DNA of 64,000 nucleotides, taken from the NCBI RefSeq assembly GCF_000300335.1, contig NZ_AMRM01000012.1:62001-126000 (forward strand), in the 5' to 3' direction. This document shows positions 51,226 to 61,481 of the stretch, one piece after another. Position 1 is the first letter of the stretch. Each line of letters starts with the position of its first letter. Under the pieces are notes generated by a model. That model had not been told where the DNA came from. It was given only the letters and a program-made list of their open reading frames with translations, and searched no databases. A program made the position numbers and the translations under genes. The stretch comes from Nitratireductor pacificus pht-3B. GTDB lineage: Bacteria; Pseudomonadota; Alphaproteobacteria; Rhizobiales; Rhizobiaceae.

Positions 51226-53277
51226 ATGGAAACCCCCGCCGCGACCCTCGCAGACAACCCGCTCACCCGCTGGGACGGACCGCTTGGACTGCCCGCCTTC
51301 TCCGCCTTCGACGATGCCGCCTTCGCGCCGGCCTTCGATGCAGCCCTCGCGGCGCATGCGGCCGAGATCGAGGCGATCGCGGAGAACCCCGCCACGCCGA
51401 CCGTCGAGAACACGCTTGCCGCGCTGGAGCTGGCGGGCGACGCGCTCTCGCGGGTCTCGGCCATCTTCTGGTGCCGCGCCGGCGCCCACACCAACGAGAC
51501 CATCCAGGCGCTGGAGCGGGAGATTTCGCCGCGCATGGCCCGGCATTTCTCGGCCGTCGTGATGAACGCCGCCCTGTTCGCCCGCATCGACCGGCTCTAC
51601 CGGGAGCGCGACACGCTCGGGCTGGAGGCGGAAACCGCCCGCGTGCTGGAAAAGACCTGGAAGCACTTCGTGCGCGGCGGCGCCAGGCTCGGCGACGACG
51701 ACAAGGCGCGGCTCGCGAAGATCAACGAGGAACTGGCCGGGCTTGGCGCCCGATTCGGCCAGAACGTGCTCGCCGATGAAAGCGGCTGGGTCCATTTCCT
51801 CGACGAGGGCGACCTCGCCGGCCTCTCGGACGCGCTGAGGAGCGCCATGGCGGAGGCCGCCGAATCGCGCGGACAGGCGGGCCGCTATGCCGCGACGCTG
51901 TCGCGCTCCATCGTCGAACCGTTCCTCGCCTCCTCCGAACGGCGCGACCTGCGCGAAAAGGTGTTCACCGCCTTCGCCCGGCGCGGCGAGAACGGCGGGG
52001 AGACGGACAATGCCGAAACCGTGGCCCGCACCCTGGCGCTCCGCACCGAGAAGGCGCGCCTGCTCGGTTATGACACCTATGCCGCGCTGAAGCTGGACGA
52101 CACCATGGCGAAGACGCCGGACGCCGTTCAGAACCTGCTGCGGCCGGTCTGGCAGAAGGCCCGCGAGAAGGCGGCCGAGGACGAATGGGAACTGGCCCGC
52201 ATCGCCGCCGGCGAGGGCCACAACCATGCCATCGCCCCCTGGGACTGGCGCTTCTACGCGGAAAAGCGCCGCGCCGAACGGTTCGCCTTCGACGAAAGCG
52301 CACTAAAGCCCTATCTGGCGCTGGAGAACGTCATCGCCGCCGCCTTCGATGTCGCCGCTCGCCTGTTCGGCCTCACCTTCGAGGAAGAAAAAGGCATCGC
52401 GGCGTGGCACGAGGATGTGCGCGTCTTCACCGTGCGCAACCCCGACGGTACGCGGCGCGGCCTGTTCCTCGCCGACTATTTCAACCGCCCGTCGAAGCGC
52501 TCCGGCGCCTGGATGAGCGCGCTCCAGTCCGGCTACCGGCTGGGCGAAGGCCAGGCGCCGATTATCTACAACGTGATGAACTTCGCCAGGCCGCCGAAGG
52601 GCCGGCCGGCGCTGCTCTCCATCGACGAGGCGCGCACCCTGTTCCACGAGTTCGGCCACGCCCTGCACGGCCTGCTGACCGAGGTGACCTGGCCGTCGAT
52701 CTCTGGCACGTCCGTCCCGCGCGACTTCGTCGAACTGCCCTCCCAGCTCTACGAGCACTGGTTCACGGTTCCGCAGGTGCTGCGCAAATTCGCGGTGCAT
52801 CACGAGACCGGCGCGCCGATGCCGCAGGAACTGCTCGACAAGATGCTGGCGGCGCGCACCTTCGACGCCGGTTTCGCCACCGTCGAGTTCACCGCCTCCG
52901 CGCTGGTCGACATGGCCTTCCACAGCGCCGGCGACGCGCCGGGCGACCCGCTCGCCTTCGAGGCGGCGACGCTGGCGGAGCTGGAGATGCCGGATGCCAT
53001 CGTGATGCGCCACCGCACGCCGCACTTCCTGCACATCTTCTCCGGCGACGGATATTCGGCAGGCTATTATTCCTACATGTGGTCGGAAGTGCTCGACGCC
53101 GACGCGTTCCGCGCCTTCGAGGAGGCGGGCGACCCGTTCGACCCCGAAACGGCGGAAAAGCTGCGCCGGCACATCTATTCCGCCGGCGGGTCGGCGGACC
53201 CGGAAGATCTCTACAAGGCGTTCCGCGGCCGCATGCCGACACCGGAAGCCATGATGGAGAAGAAGGGGCTGGCCTGA
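51226..53277 (+). CDS. M3 family metallopeptidase (oligopeptidase A/Dcp type)
   Basis: About 683 residues with the zinc motif HEFGH in RTLFHEFGHALHGLLTEV (near residue 474) and the downstream Glu ligand region. The family blocks GLFLADYFNRPSKRSGAWM, QAPIIYNVMNFARPPKG and HIFSGDGYSAGYYSYMWSEVLDADAF are present. It has no signal peptide, so it degrades short peptides in the cytoplasm. I place the start at ATG 51226 (METPAATLAD). It is divergent from the MarR-pump operon. Confidence 0.94.
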   Translation: METPAATLADNPLTRWDGPLGLPAFSAFDDAAFAPAFDAALAAHAAEIEAIAENPATPTVENTLAALELAGDALSRVSAIFWCRAGAHTNETIQALEREISPRMARHFSAVVMNAALFARIDRLYRERDTLGLEAETARVLEKTWKHFVRGGARLGDDDKARLAKINEELAGLGARFGQNVLADESGWVHFLDEGDLAGLSDALRSAMAEAAESRGQAGRYAATLSRSIVEPFLASSERRDLREKVFTAFARRGENGGETDNAETVARTLALRTEKARLLGYDTYAALKLDDTMAKTPDAVQNLLRPVWQKAREKAAEDEWELARIAAGEGHNHAIAPWDWRFYAEKRRAERFAFDESALKPYLALENVIAAAFDVAARLFGLTFEEEKGIAAWHEDVRVFTVRNPDGTRRGLFLADYFNRPSKRSGAWMSALQSGYRLGEGQAPIIYNVMNFARPPKGRPALLSIDEARTLFHEFGHALHGLLTEVTWPSISGTSVPRDFVELPSQLYEHWFTVPQVLRKFAVHHETGAPMPQELLDKMLAARTFDAGFATVEFTASALVDMAFHSAGDAPGDPLAFEAATLAELEMPDAIVMRHRTPHFLHIFSGDGYSAGYYSYMWSEVLDADAFRAFEEAGDPFDPETAEKLRRHIYSAGGSADPEDLYKAFRGRMPTPEAMMEKKGLA

Positions 53278-53398
53278 TCCGGCAGGGACCGGCCACCCGT
53301 CACACAATCTTCAGACAGGCGTCATCCGGCCGATAACCGGCTGCAACATTCGCACCCGAGATTGCTCCCGAGAATCACACAGATCCAGGGAGACTGTC

Positions 53399-54967
53399 AT
53401 GACGTCCTTTGCAGTGAGTACCCGCCGCCGGTTCCTCATCGGAACCGGCGCAACCGCGCTGGCCACCACGTTGGGCGGGCTGGCGATGCCCGCCATCTCG
53501 CGCGCCGCAGCGCGCCCGGTCTTCACGCATGGCGTGCAGTCCGGCGATGTCGACACGACAAGCGGCATGATCTGGACGCGGGCTGACCGTCCAGCGCGGG
53601 TAGAATTCGAGGTCTCCTCCACGGAGAGTTTTGCGAATGCCACCCGCCTGCCCAGCATGGATGCGCTGCCGGAGAGCGATTTCGCGGTAAAACGTCTCCT
53701 GACGGAGCTGACACCGGATCAGGAGATCTTCTATCGCATGCGCGCTGCCGACCTCAACGACGGCAACGCCACATCCGAATGGATCGTCGGCCGCTTCCGC
53801 ACGGCACCGTCTGCCCGTCGCAACATCCGCTTCGCCTGGTCGGGCGACACGGCCGGCCAGGGCTGGGGCATCGACGAGATGGGCATGAAGACCTACGCCA
53901 CCATGGAAAAGCACCGTCCGGATTTCTTCCTGCATTCGGGTGACACCATCTATGCCGATGGGCCGATGGAAGACGAGGTAACGCTGAAGGACAGCAGCGT
54001 CTGGAAAAACACCGTTCTCATCGACGAAAAGCGCAAGGTCGCCGAGACGCTCGACGAGTTCCGCGGCCAGTGGAAGTACAACATGATGGACGAGCACGTG
54101 CTGGCGCTGAACGCCGTCTGCCCGACCTTCTTCCAGTGGGACGACCACGAGGTGGTCAACAACTGGTCGGCCTCGAAGGACCTGACCGCCGACGACCGCT
54201 ACACGGTCAAGTCGGTGCCGCTGCTGCAGGCCCGCGCTGCCCGTGCCTTCCACGAGATGACGCCCATCCGCTACACCCCGGCCGAACCGGGGCGCGTCTA
54301 CCGCAAGATCGCCTACGGGCCGATGCTCGACGTCTTCTTCCTCGACATGCGCTCCTATCGCGCTGCCAATTCGGACAGCCTTCAGGAGGCCGTGAGCGAG
54401 GAAACCCGCTTCCTCGGTGATGAGCAGATTCGCTGGCTCAAGCGTGAACTCGCCAATTCCCGCGCCACCTGGAAGGTCATTGCCGCCGACATGCCCATCG
54501 GGCTGGTGGTGCCGGATGGCGAGAAGATCGAGGCAATCGCCAATGGCGACGATGCCGGCCCGAAGGGCCGCGAGTTCGAGATTGCCGATCTCCTGCGCTA
54601 CATCAAGAATGCCGGCATCGAGAACACCGTCTGGTTCACCGCCGATGTGCACTACACGGCCGCCCACTACTACAATCCCGACAAGGCCGCCTTCCAGGAC
54701 TTCAAGCCTTTCTGGGAATTCGTTTCCGGCCCGCTGCACGCCGGCACGTTCGGACCCAACAAGCTCGACGGCACATTCGGGCCCGAGCTCAAATTTGTGA
54801 AGGCTCCCAGCGAGGAACAGGGTGCCAACCTGCCGCCCTCCGCCGGCTTCCAGTTCTTCGGCCTGGTCGATATCGACGCGGCGACCGAGCAGATGACGGT
54901 CCGCCTGATGGATCGCGACGACAACGAGCTCTACAAGATGACGCTCGACCCCGTGCGATCCGCCTGA
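53399..54967 (+). CDS. phoD: Alkaline phosphatase D family protein (PhoD)
   Basis: A 522-residue protein with a twin-arginine signal (STRRRFLIGTGATALATTLGG), so it is exported folded. The PhoD core shows FTHGVQSGDVDTTSGMIWTRADRPARVEFEVS, the metal-binding HSGDTIYADGPM, WDDHEVVNNW and VWFTADVHYTAAHYY. PhoD enzymes are Ca2+/Fe-dependent phosphodiesterase/phosphatases used in phosphate scavenging. AGGGAGA precedes the start, and a rho-independent terminator follows (54991-55020). No Pho box was identified. Confidence 0.94.
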   Translation: MTSFAVSTRRRFLIGTGATALATTLGGLAMPAISRAAARPVFTHGVQSGDVDTTSGMIWTRADRPARVEFEVSSTESFANATRLPSMDALPESDFAVKRLLTELTPDQEIFYRMRAADLNDGNATSEWIVGRFRTAPSARRNIRFAWSGDTAGQGWGIDEMGMKTYATMEKHRPDFFLHSGDTIYADGPMEDEVTLKDSSVWKNTVLIDEKRKVAETLDEFRGQWKYNMMDEHVLALNAVCPTFFQWDDHEVVNNWSASKDLTADDRYTVKSVPLLQARAARAFHEMTPIRYTPAEPGRVYRKIAYGPMLDVFFLDMRSYRAANSDSLQEAVSEETRFLGDEQIRWLKRELANSRATWKVIAADMPIGLVVPDGEKIEAIANGDDAGPKGREFEIADLLRYIKNAGIENTVWFTADVHYTAAHYYNPDKAAFQDFKPFWEFVSGPLHAGTFGPNKLDGTFGPELKFVKAPSEEQGANLPPSAGFQFFGLVDIDAATEQMTVRLMDRDDNELYKMTLDPVRSA

Positions 54968-54990
54968 GGAAGACGACGCGCGCATTTCAG

Positions 54991-55020
54991 CCGGGGCGGT
55001 CGCCGCCCCGGATTTTTATT
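54991..55020 (+). terminator. Rho-independent terminator after phoD
   Basis: CCGGGGCGG-TCG-CCGCCCCGG forms a 9-bp GC stem followed by ATTTTTATT, 23 bases after the phoD stop codon. This is the clearest intrinsic terminator in the window. Confidence 0.85.
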
Positions 55021-55170
55021 GCGTGGTTTCCGCCTGTTCCGCACATGGATCATGGCATTACGCCGATTGAAGCAAATCCATGCCCATTTGGTCGCAGTCT
55101 GCGAAATTGCTTCTTCGCGCGCGGAGGGCTAACTAGCGCAATCGGACCTGTTCAGACCATGGAGAAGACG

Positions 55171-56097
55171 ATGGACCAGACGCGTGACAATCGATCCGCG
55201 CCCGTCACCGGAGACAATGGCGGCAAGCCACGCGTCACCGTCTTCTTCGACAAGCGCACCTTCTCCGCGCAATATGTCGTCGCCGACCCGGCAACGGGCA
55301 AATGCGCCATCATCGATCCCGTGCTGGATTTCGACGAGAAATCGGGCGCCACGGCGACCGACAATGCGGACCGCATCCTCGCCTTTATCCGCGACGAGGG
55401 CCTCGAGCTGGAATGGATCCTCGACACGCATCCGCATGCGGACCATTTCTCCGCCGCCCATTATCTGAAGGGCAGGACCGGCGCCCCGACGGCCATCGGC
55501 CAAAAGGTGGTCGAGGTGCAGAAGCTCTGGAAAGCCATCTACAACTGGCCAGATTTCCGCGCCGACGGCTCGCAATGGGACCGCCTCTTCGCCGATGGCG
55601 ACAGCTTCGCCATCGGCACGCTGCCGGTGCGTGTGCTGTTCTCGCCCGGCCACACGCTGGCCTCGATCACCTATGTGGTGGGCGATGCCGCCTTCGTGCA
55701 CGACACGCTGTTCATGCCCGATTCCGGCACCGCGCGCTGCGACTTTCCCGGCGGCAGCGCCAGCCGCCTCTGGACGTCGATCCAGGCGATCCTCGCCCTG
55801 CCGGACGAGACCCGCATCTTTGTCGGCCACGACTATCAGCCCGGCGGCCGCGCGCCGCGCTTCGAGAGCACCGTCGCCGAGCAGAAGGCCACCAACAGCC
55901 ATATGTCGAAATGCGCGACCGAGGCGGAGTTCGTGGCGCTGCGCGAAGCGCGCGATGCGACGCTCCCCATGCCGAAGCTGATCCTGCATGCCCTGCAGGT
56001 CAACATCGACGGCGGCCGCCTGCCCGAACCGGAGGCCAATGGGAAGCGCTATCTGAAGTTCCCCCTCGACGCGCTGGACGGCGCAGCCTGGGGTTAG
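55171..56097 (+). CDS. Metallo-beta-lactamase-fold hydrolase, persulfide dioxygenase-like
   Basis: A protein of about 308 residues of the ETHE1/Blh-like MBL group. The metal motif is THPHADHFSAAHYLKG, with further ligands in FSPGHTLASITYVV, HDTLFMPDSGTARCDFPGG and VGHDYQPGGR. Related enzymes oxidise glutathione persulfide, linking to sulfide detoxification. GGAGAAG lies 4-6 bases before ATG 55171; ATG 55159 is an alternative. It stands alone between phoD and typA. Confidence 0.88.
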   Translation: MDQTRDNRSAPVTGDNGGKPRVTVFFDKRTFSAQYVVADPATGKCAIIDPVLDFDEKSGATATDNADRILAFIRDEGLELEWILDTHPHADHFSAAHYLKGRTGAPTAIGQKVVEVQKLWKAIYNWPDFRADGSQWDRLFADGDSFAIGTLPVRVLFSPGHTLASITYVVGDAAFVHDTLFMPDSGTARCDFPGGSASRLWTSIQAILALPDETRIFVGHDYQPGGRAPRFESTVAEQKATNSHMSKCATEAEFVALREARDATLPMPKLILHALQVNIDGGRLPEPEANGKRYLKFPLDALDGAAWG

Positions 56098-56283
56098 TGC
56101 ATGTCGCCCGGCGCGGCGGCCATCGGCCCCCGCCAGGCGCAATCCTCTGACGTTTGACGTGCGGTCGGCCGGCGCGCGGGAAAGCTGCACCCTTTCGCAT
56201 CCGCAAAAAAACCTGTATGAGCGCGGCAACGCAACAGGCCGCGCCATGCCTTTCGCGCGCCCGCCGACCCCAAAAGAGCACCT

Positions 56284-58107
<1,824 letters not shown>

Positions 58108-58121
58108 GAGCGGTGAAACCG

Positions 58122-58150
58122 CCAGGCCCGCATCCAGCCTGCGGGCCTGG
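58122..58150 (+). other. Strong hairpin after typA, without T-run
   Basis: CCAGGCCCGCA and TGCGGGCCTGG form a perfect 11-bp stem with a 7-nt loop 14 bases beyond the typA stop. No T-run follows, so it is more likely an mRNA 3'-end stabiliser or an imperfect terminator. Confidence 0.5.
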
Positions 58151-58231
58151 CCCGACGCCCGGCGCGACAGCCGGGTTGACAGTTTGCAAACCTCGGCCAC
58201 TAATCTCCGCCGGTTGTGGAGGAGATTTCAC

Positions 58232-58843
58232 ATGGACCCGGCATTCCTGCTGACTGCGCTCGTCGTCGTGCTCATTCCCGGCACGGGCGTCATCTACACG
58301 CTGGCTATCGCGCTCGGGCGCGGCGGGCTGGCATCGGTTTCCGCGGCCTTCGGCTGCACGCTGGGCATCCTGCCGCACATTGCGGCCGCGATCCTCGGCA
58401 TCGCCGCCCTGCTGCATGCCAGCGCGGTGCTGTTCCAGATCGTCAAGTTCGCCGGCGTGCTCTATCTCCTTTGGATGGCATGGGGCGCCCTGAAGGAGAA
58501 CGGCCTGCTGAATGCCGAGCCTGACCGCAGCGCGATCCGGCACCGGGCCATCGTCCGGCGCGGTTTCCTGATCAACATCCTGAACCCGAAGCTGTCGATC
58601 TTCTTCCTGGCCTTCCTGCCCCAGTTCATTCCAGCCGACAGCGCCGTTCCGGCGCTCGACATGGCCTGGCTCGGCTTCATCTTCATGGCCATGACCTTCG
58701 TGGTCTTCGTCATCTACGGGCAGATGGCCTCGCTGGTGCGCGGCAGGGTGCTCTCCAGCCCGGTCATCATGAAGTGGCTGCGCCGCTCCTTCGCGGCGGC
58801 TTTTGCCGCGCTCGGCCTGCGGCTGGCGCTTTCGGCGCGATAG
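58232..58843 (+). CDS. LysE/RhtB family amino-acid exporter (first of two)
   Basis: A 203-residue inner-membrane exporter with about six spans. The N-terminus DPAFLLTALVVVLIPGTGVIYTLAIALGRG carries the LysE signature PGTGVIYT. The middle segment RRGFLINILNPKLSIFFLAFLPQFI contains the family NPK motif. GGAGGAG lies eight bases before ATG 58232. It precedes a second LysE gene by 10 bases, suggesting a joint or heteromeric efflux role. The substrate is unknown. Confidence 0.92.
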   Translation: MDPAFLLTALVVVLIPGTGVIYTLAIALGRGGLASVSAAFGCTLGILPHIAAAILGIAALLHASAVLFQIVKFAGVLYLLWMAWGALKENGLLNAEPDRSAIRHRAIVRRGFLINILNPKLSIFFLAFLPQFIPADSAVPALDMAWLGFIFMAMTFVVFVIYGQMASLVRGRVLSSPVIMKWLRRSFAAAFAALGLRLALSAR

Positions 58844-58853
58844 GGAGACTTCC

Positions 58854-59465
58854 ATGGACATCTCGGCCCTGATCATCTTCGCCGGCGCGCTTGTTGTTGC
58901 CGCCGGCTCGCCCGGTCCCAGCGTCGCGGCCCTCGTGGCCCGCGTCATCACACGGGGCTATCGCGATGTTTTACCGTTTCTCGCGGCCATGTGGATCGGC
59001 GAGGCCATCTGGCTGTCCTGCGCCATTTTCGGCCTGGCCTTCGTCGCCGAGAGTTTCCACATGGCCTTCACGGTCATCAAATATGCCGGCGTCGCCTATC
59101 TGCTCTATCTCGCCTGGAAGATGTGGACGGCACCGGTGGGCGTCTCGGAGGAGGACATGCCGCGCGCCGGCTCGCGCTGGCGCCTGTTCCTCACCGGCAT
59201 GGCGGTGACACTGGGCAATCCCAAGATCATGATGTTCTACATCGCGCTTCTGCCGACCATCATCGATCTCGCGTCCGTCACGCTGGTCGGCTGGGCCGAA
59301 CTGACGCTGACCATGGTGCTCGTCCTGGTGGCCGTCGACACGGCATGGATGGTCGCAGCCTCCCAGGCGCGTCGGCTGCTGAGAAGCCCGCGCGCCATGC
59401 GCATCGCCAACCGCACCAGCGCCTCGATGATGGCCGGCGCAGCGGCGGCGATCGCCGCGCGCTAA
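58854..59465 (+). CDS. LysE/RhtB family amino-acid exporter (second of two)
   Basis: A 203-residue paralogue of the upstream exporter. The signature is IIFAGALVVAAGSPGPSVAALVARVITRG, and the NPK motif is in TGMAVTLGNPKIMMFYIALLPTII. GGGAGA precedes ATG 58854. Both genes have almost the same length but differ clearly in sequence, so the pair is an old duplication rather than a recent one. Confidence 0.92.
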   Translation: MDISALIIFAGALVVAAGSPGPSVAALVARVITRGYRDVLPFLAAMWIGEAIWLSCAIFGLAFVAESFHMAFTVIKYAGVAYLLYLAWKMWTAPVGVSEEDMPRAGSRWRLFLTGMAVTLGNPKIMMFYIALLPTIIDLASVTLVGWAELTLTMVLVLVAVDTAWMVAASQARRLLRSPRAMRIANRTSASMMAGAAAAIAAR

Positions 59466-59673
59466 GGCACAATCTTATTTGGTTCTGCAAATCAACTTAG
59501 CTACCATCTTGTAGAGAAGTTTGCTGGAGCGGATAGATAGCCTGAGCCAACTGGCAAAGCACTGACACGGCCTGATAGGATTAGCTTCCATCAATGCTGA
59601 TCAAGAGAATCAACAAGATTGACGTGCATCTCATACACTTTTCGTGTACGAAAAAGCTAGGAAGCGATGGAAT

Positions 59674-59691
59674 ATGCCCAGGACAGGCTTC
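59674..59691. repeat. 18-bp direct repeat of a tRNA segment (distal copy)
   Basis: ATGCCCAGGACAGGCTTC is identical to 60217-60234, which is the variable-arm region of the tRNA at 60189-60276. The two copies are 543 bases apart in the same orientation. The surrounding 59466-59707 region has no gene. It is a candidate attachment-site scar or partial tRNA duplication. Confidence 0.65.
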
Positions 59692-59707
59692 GGTCGATTC
59701 CTAGAAC

Positions 59708-59736
59708 AAACGCCGGGGTTATGCCTCGGCGTTTTT
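59708..59736 (+). terminator. Intrinsic terminator-like hairpin
   Basis: AAACGCCGGGG-TTATG-CCTCGGCGTTT forms an 11-bp stem (one G-T pair) running into TTTTT on the + strand. It lies between the att-like repeat and the end of the leftward gene at 59753. On the reverse strand it has only a short T-stretch, so it works best for rightward transcripts, for example from the LysE pair. Confidence 0.75.
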
Positions 59737-59752
59737 CATGCCTTAAAGGCAT

Positions 59753-60163
59753 TCAGTTAAAGGTCGTGGGCGCCTGCTCAAAAGGGCTTGTAGAATCCTT
59801 TGGCGCGAAGCGCTTCTCGAAATACCGCTCACCAATATAGACTAATGCCCCCTCGCTTTTCAGCCGCGAGAGAACGGACCCAACCGTATCCTTTGCAACT
59901 GTAGGGACTTTCAGGCGTACTTGCTCATCAACTTCGCCAGTTGTAGCCCCCGATGTTCCTGCGGCCCTCATAATATCCAACACTACGGGTTTAACATTAG
60001 GGGAGCGTGTACGCACCGTTTTCGCCACAGTACCTACAGCGCCTCCCATTTTACCAAGCATCTTTATCAAGAGCGCTTCTTCGACACGTAGCTTTTCTAT
60101 CTCGGCCCGAACTCGCTCCAGCTCTGCTTCGATCATTCTCATTTGATCTCTCGCATTCGCCAT
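59753..60163 (-). CDS. Unknown protein: coiled coil plus winged-helix-like domain
   Basis: A 136-residue protein of no family I recognise. Residues 1-45 form a heptad-rich coiled coil (ARDQMRMIEAELERVRAEIEKLRVEEALLIKML). Residues about 55-120 look like a winged helix (KPVVLDIMRAAGTSGATTGEVDEQV, DTVGSVLSRLKSEGALVYIGERYFEKRF). AAGG lies nine bases before ATG 60163. The gene is 25 bases from the 3' end of the unusual tRNA, on the same strand, and lies within the 18-bp direct repeats. Base composition is lower in GC than its neighbours, suggesting a mobile origin and DNA binding. Confidence 0.7.
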   Translation of the reverse strand: MANARDQMRMIEAELERVRAEIEKLRVEEALLIKMLGKMGGAVGTVAKTVRTRSPNVKPVVLDIMRAAGTSGATTGEVDEQVRLKVPTVAKDTVGSVLSRLKSEGALVYIGERYFEKRFAPKDSTSPFEQAPTTFN

Positions 60164-60188
60164 TTGGATTTACCTTCTGGTTGCGACG

Positions 60189-60276
60189 TGGTGTCCGCAG
60201 CCGGATTCGAACCGGCATGCCCAGGACAGGCTTCAGTTTTCAAGACTGCTGCGTCTACCAATTCCGCCATGCGGAC
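60189..60276 (-). tRNA. Class II tRNA with UGA anticodon on a leucine-type body
   Basis: The reverse strand gives an 88-nt tRNA: acceptor GTCCGCA/TGCGGAC, discriminator A73, encoded CCA, long variable arm and T-arm GCCGG-TTCGAAT-CCGGC. The anticodon loop CTTGAAA gives anticodon UGA, which reads serine codon UCA. However, the D-arm (GCGGAATTGGTAGACGC) and A73 are typical of tRNA-Leu, while tRNA-Ser usually has G73 and a different D-arm. The first anticodon-stem pair is a G-A mismatch. Automated tools would probably call Ser(UGA); its charging identity is uncertain. Confidence 0.85.
60217..60234. repeat. 18-bp direct repeat of a tRNA segment (copy inside the tRNA)
   Basis: ATGCCCAGGACAGGCTTC inside the tRNA variable-arm region, identical to 59674-59691. 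The identity ends abruptly on both sides. Confidence 0.65.
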
Positions 60277-60338
60277 ACACTTGATACGCTATTCTATCGA
60301 CAAAGATCTGTCAATTGATATCTCATTGATAGGGGAAT

Positions 60339-61382
60339 TTATAAATCTGCAAGCCATTCGATCCAGCGGCCGTGAAAGTCGCATCGCGCCAGGTCGCGCG
60401 TCGTTCCTTCCGGCCAGAGAGTGAGCTGGACGAGCGCGTAGGGTTCGTTCGCACTGCCCGGCTCCATGCGCAGCCAGGCGATCGGCGCGCCACCGGCAGC
60501 GCCTGCGACCGCCAGAGCCGCCGCAATGCGCTGGCGCGTCGGCACCGGCAGATACTGCCACATGATCGAGTGAAACAGCACGAACACGGCGTCGCTGCGT
60601 CGCCCGGCCAATGCGCGCTCGACGAAGATTGCGGCATCCTCCCGTTCCAATTGATACGGTTCATGCGCGGCGAGGCCGATGGCCGCCGCAAGCCGTTCGA
60701 GCCGCGCGGTCTGGTCGGCCCAGACATAGGATGTCAGGCGCAGCCTTTCATCTGGCAGCGACACGTCTATGGGCGCGATGTCGCTGCCCCGGCGGCCGGC
60801 GACATGGAGCGCACCCTCGAGGACCGGCGCCCCGCCCCGCACTTCCGGCGCAAGCTGCACGGAAGCGCTGCCCTCGCCCCAGGCGGCGTCGCCATAGCGG
60901 TAGTGGAACCGGTCGAACAGCAGGTTCAGGCCAGCGCTCGAGCCGATCTCGTGGAGATCGAGCGGCAGGCCCGTCTCCCGCGCAATGGCGAGAAACCCCG
61001 GCAGAAGCATCGCCGAACGGCCGATCTCATTGGTCTGCGGCGCGCTGTCGAGATTGGTGCAGAGCCGGTCGTCATGCCCGGCGATGGCGTTTGCGACGGC
61101 TTGGCGCAGCGCGGTTTCCGAAACCGCGTTGGGCGGATAGGCGGCGGCAAGCACCGTGTCATGGCCGGACAGGACCAGCCCATGCAACCCGCCGCAAAGA
61201 CGCAGCGCCAGCGCATCCCCGCGCGGATCGCCGGGCCATTCCAGAACCCGCCGCCCCGTCTGCGTGTCAGCTTCAAGCAGATCGGGCAGCAGCCGGCAGA
61301 GACGCGCCGTGAAGGGCGAACCCATGCGGTCGCAGGCCTGCGCCTGCTTCTCGAAATGTCCGGCGATGTCGTTCCTGTCCAT
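60339..61382 (-). CDS. DUF2332 family protein
   Basis: About 347 residues matching the DUF2332 pattern: FEKQAQACDRMGSPFTARLCRLLPDLL, TNEIGRSAMLLPGFLAIARETGLPLDLHEIGSSAGLNLLFDRFHYRYG and, near the end, VFVLFHSIMWQYLPVPTRQRIAAAL. The HEIGSSAGLNL segment resembles a methyltransferase motif I, so a SAM-binding fold is possible. ATG 61382 follows GAGGGC; an upstream TTG at 61409 is less likely. The function is unknown. Confidence 0.85.
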   Translation of the reverse strand: MDRNDIAGHFEKQAQACDRMGSPFTARLCRLLPDLLEADTQTGRRVLEWPGDPRGDALALRLCGGLHGLVLSGHDTVLAAAYPPNAVSETALRQAVANAIAGHDDRLCTNLDSAPQTNEIGRSAMLLPGFLAIARETGLPLDLHEIGSSAGLNLLFDRFHYRYGDAAWGEGSASVQLAPEVRGGAPVLEGALHVAGRRGSDIAPIDVSLPDERLRLTSYVWADQTARLERLAAAIGLAAHEPYQLEREDAAIFVERALAGRRSDAVFVLFHSIMWQYLPVPTRQRIAAALAVAGAAGGAPIAWLRMEPGSANEPYALVQLTLWPEGTTRDLARCDFHGRWIEWLADL

Positions 61383-61481
61383 GGCGCCCTCGCTTGCTTC
61401 AGGCGTCAATTGTTAGCACATGCAGCAAAACGGTATTGCGGCAGTGCAGCAAATCGCCTGAACCATGACGGGAAAGGCGGC

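Noticed and set aside
58122-58150. Hairpin after typA as a rho-independent terminator
   Set aside because: The stem is strong, but the following bases are CCCGAC with no T-run.
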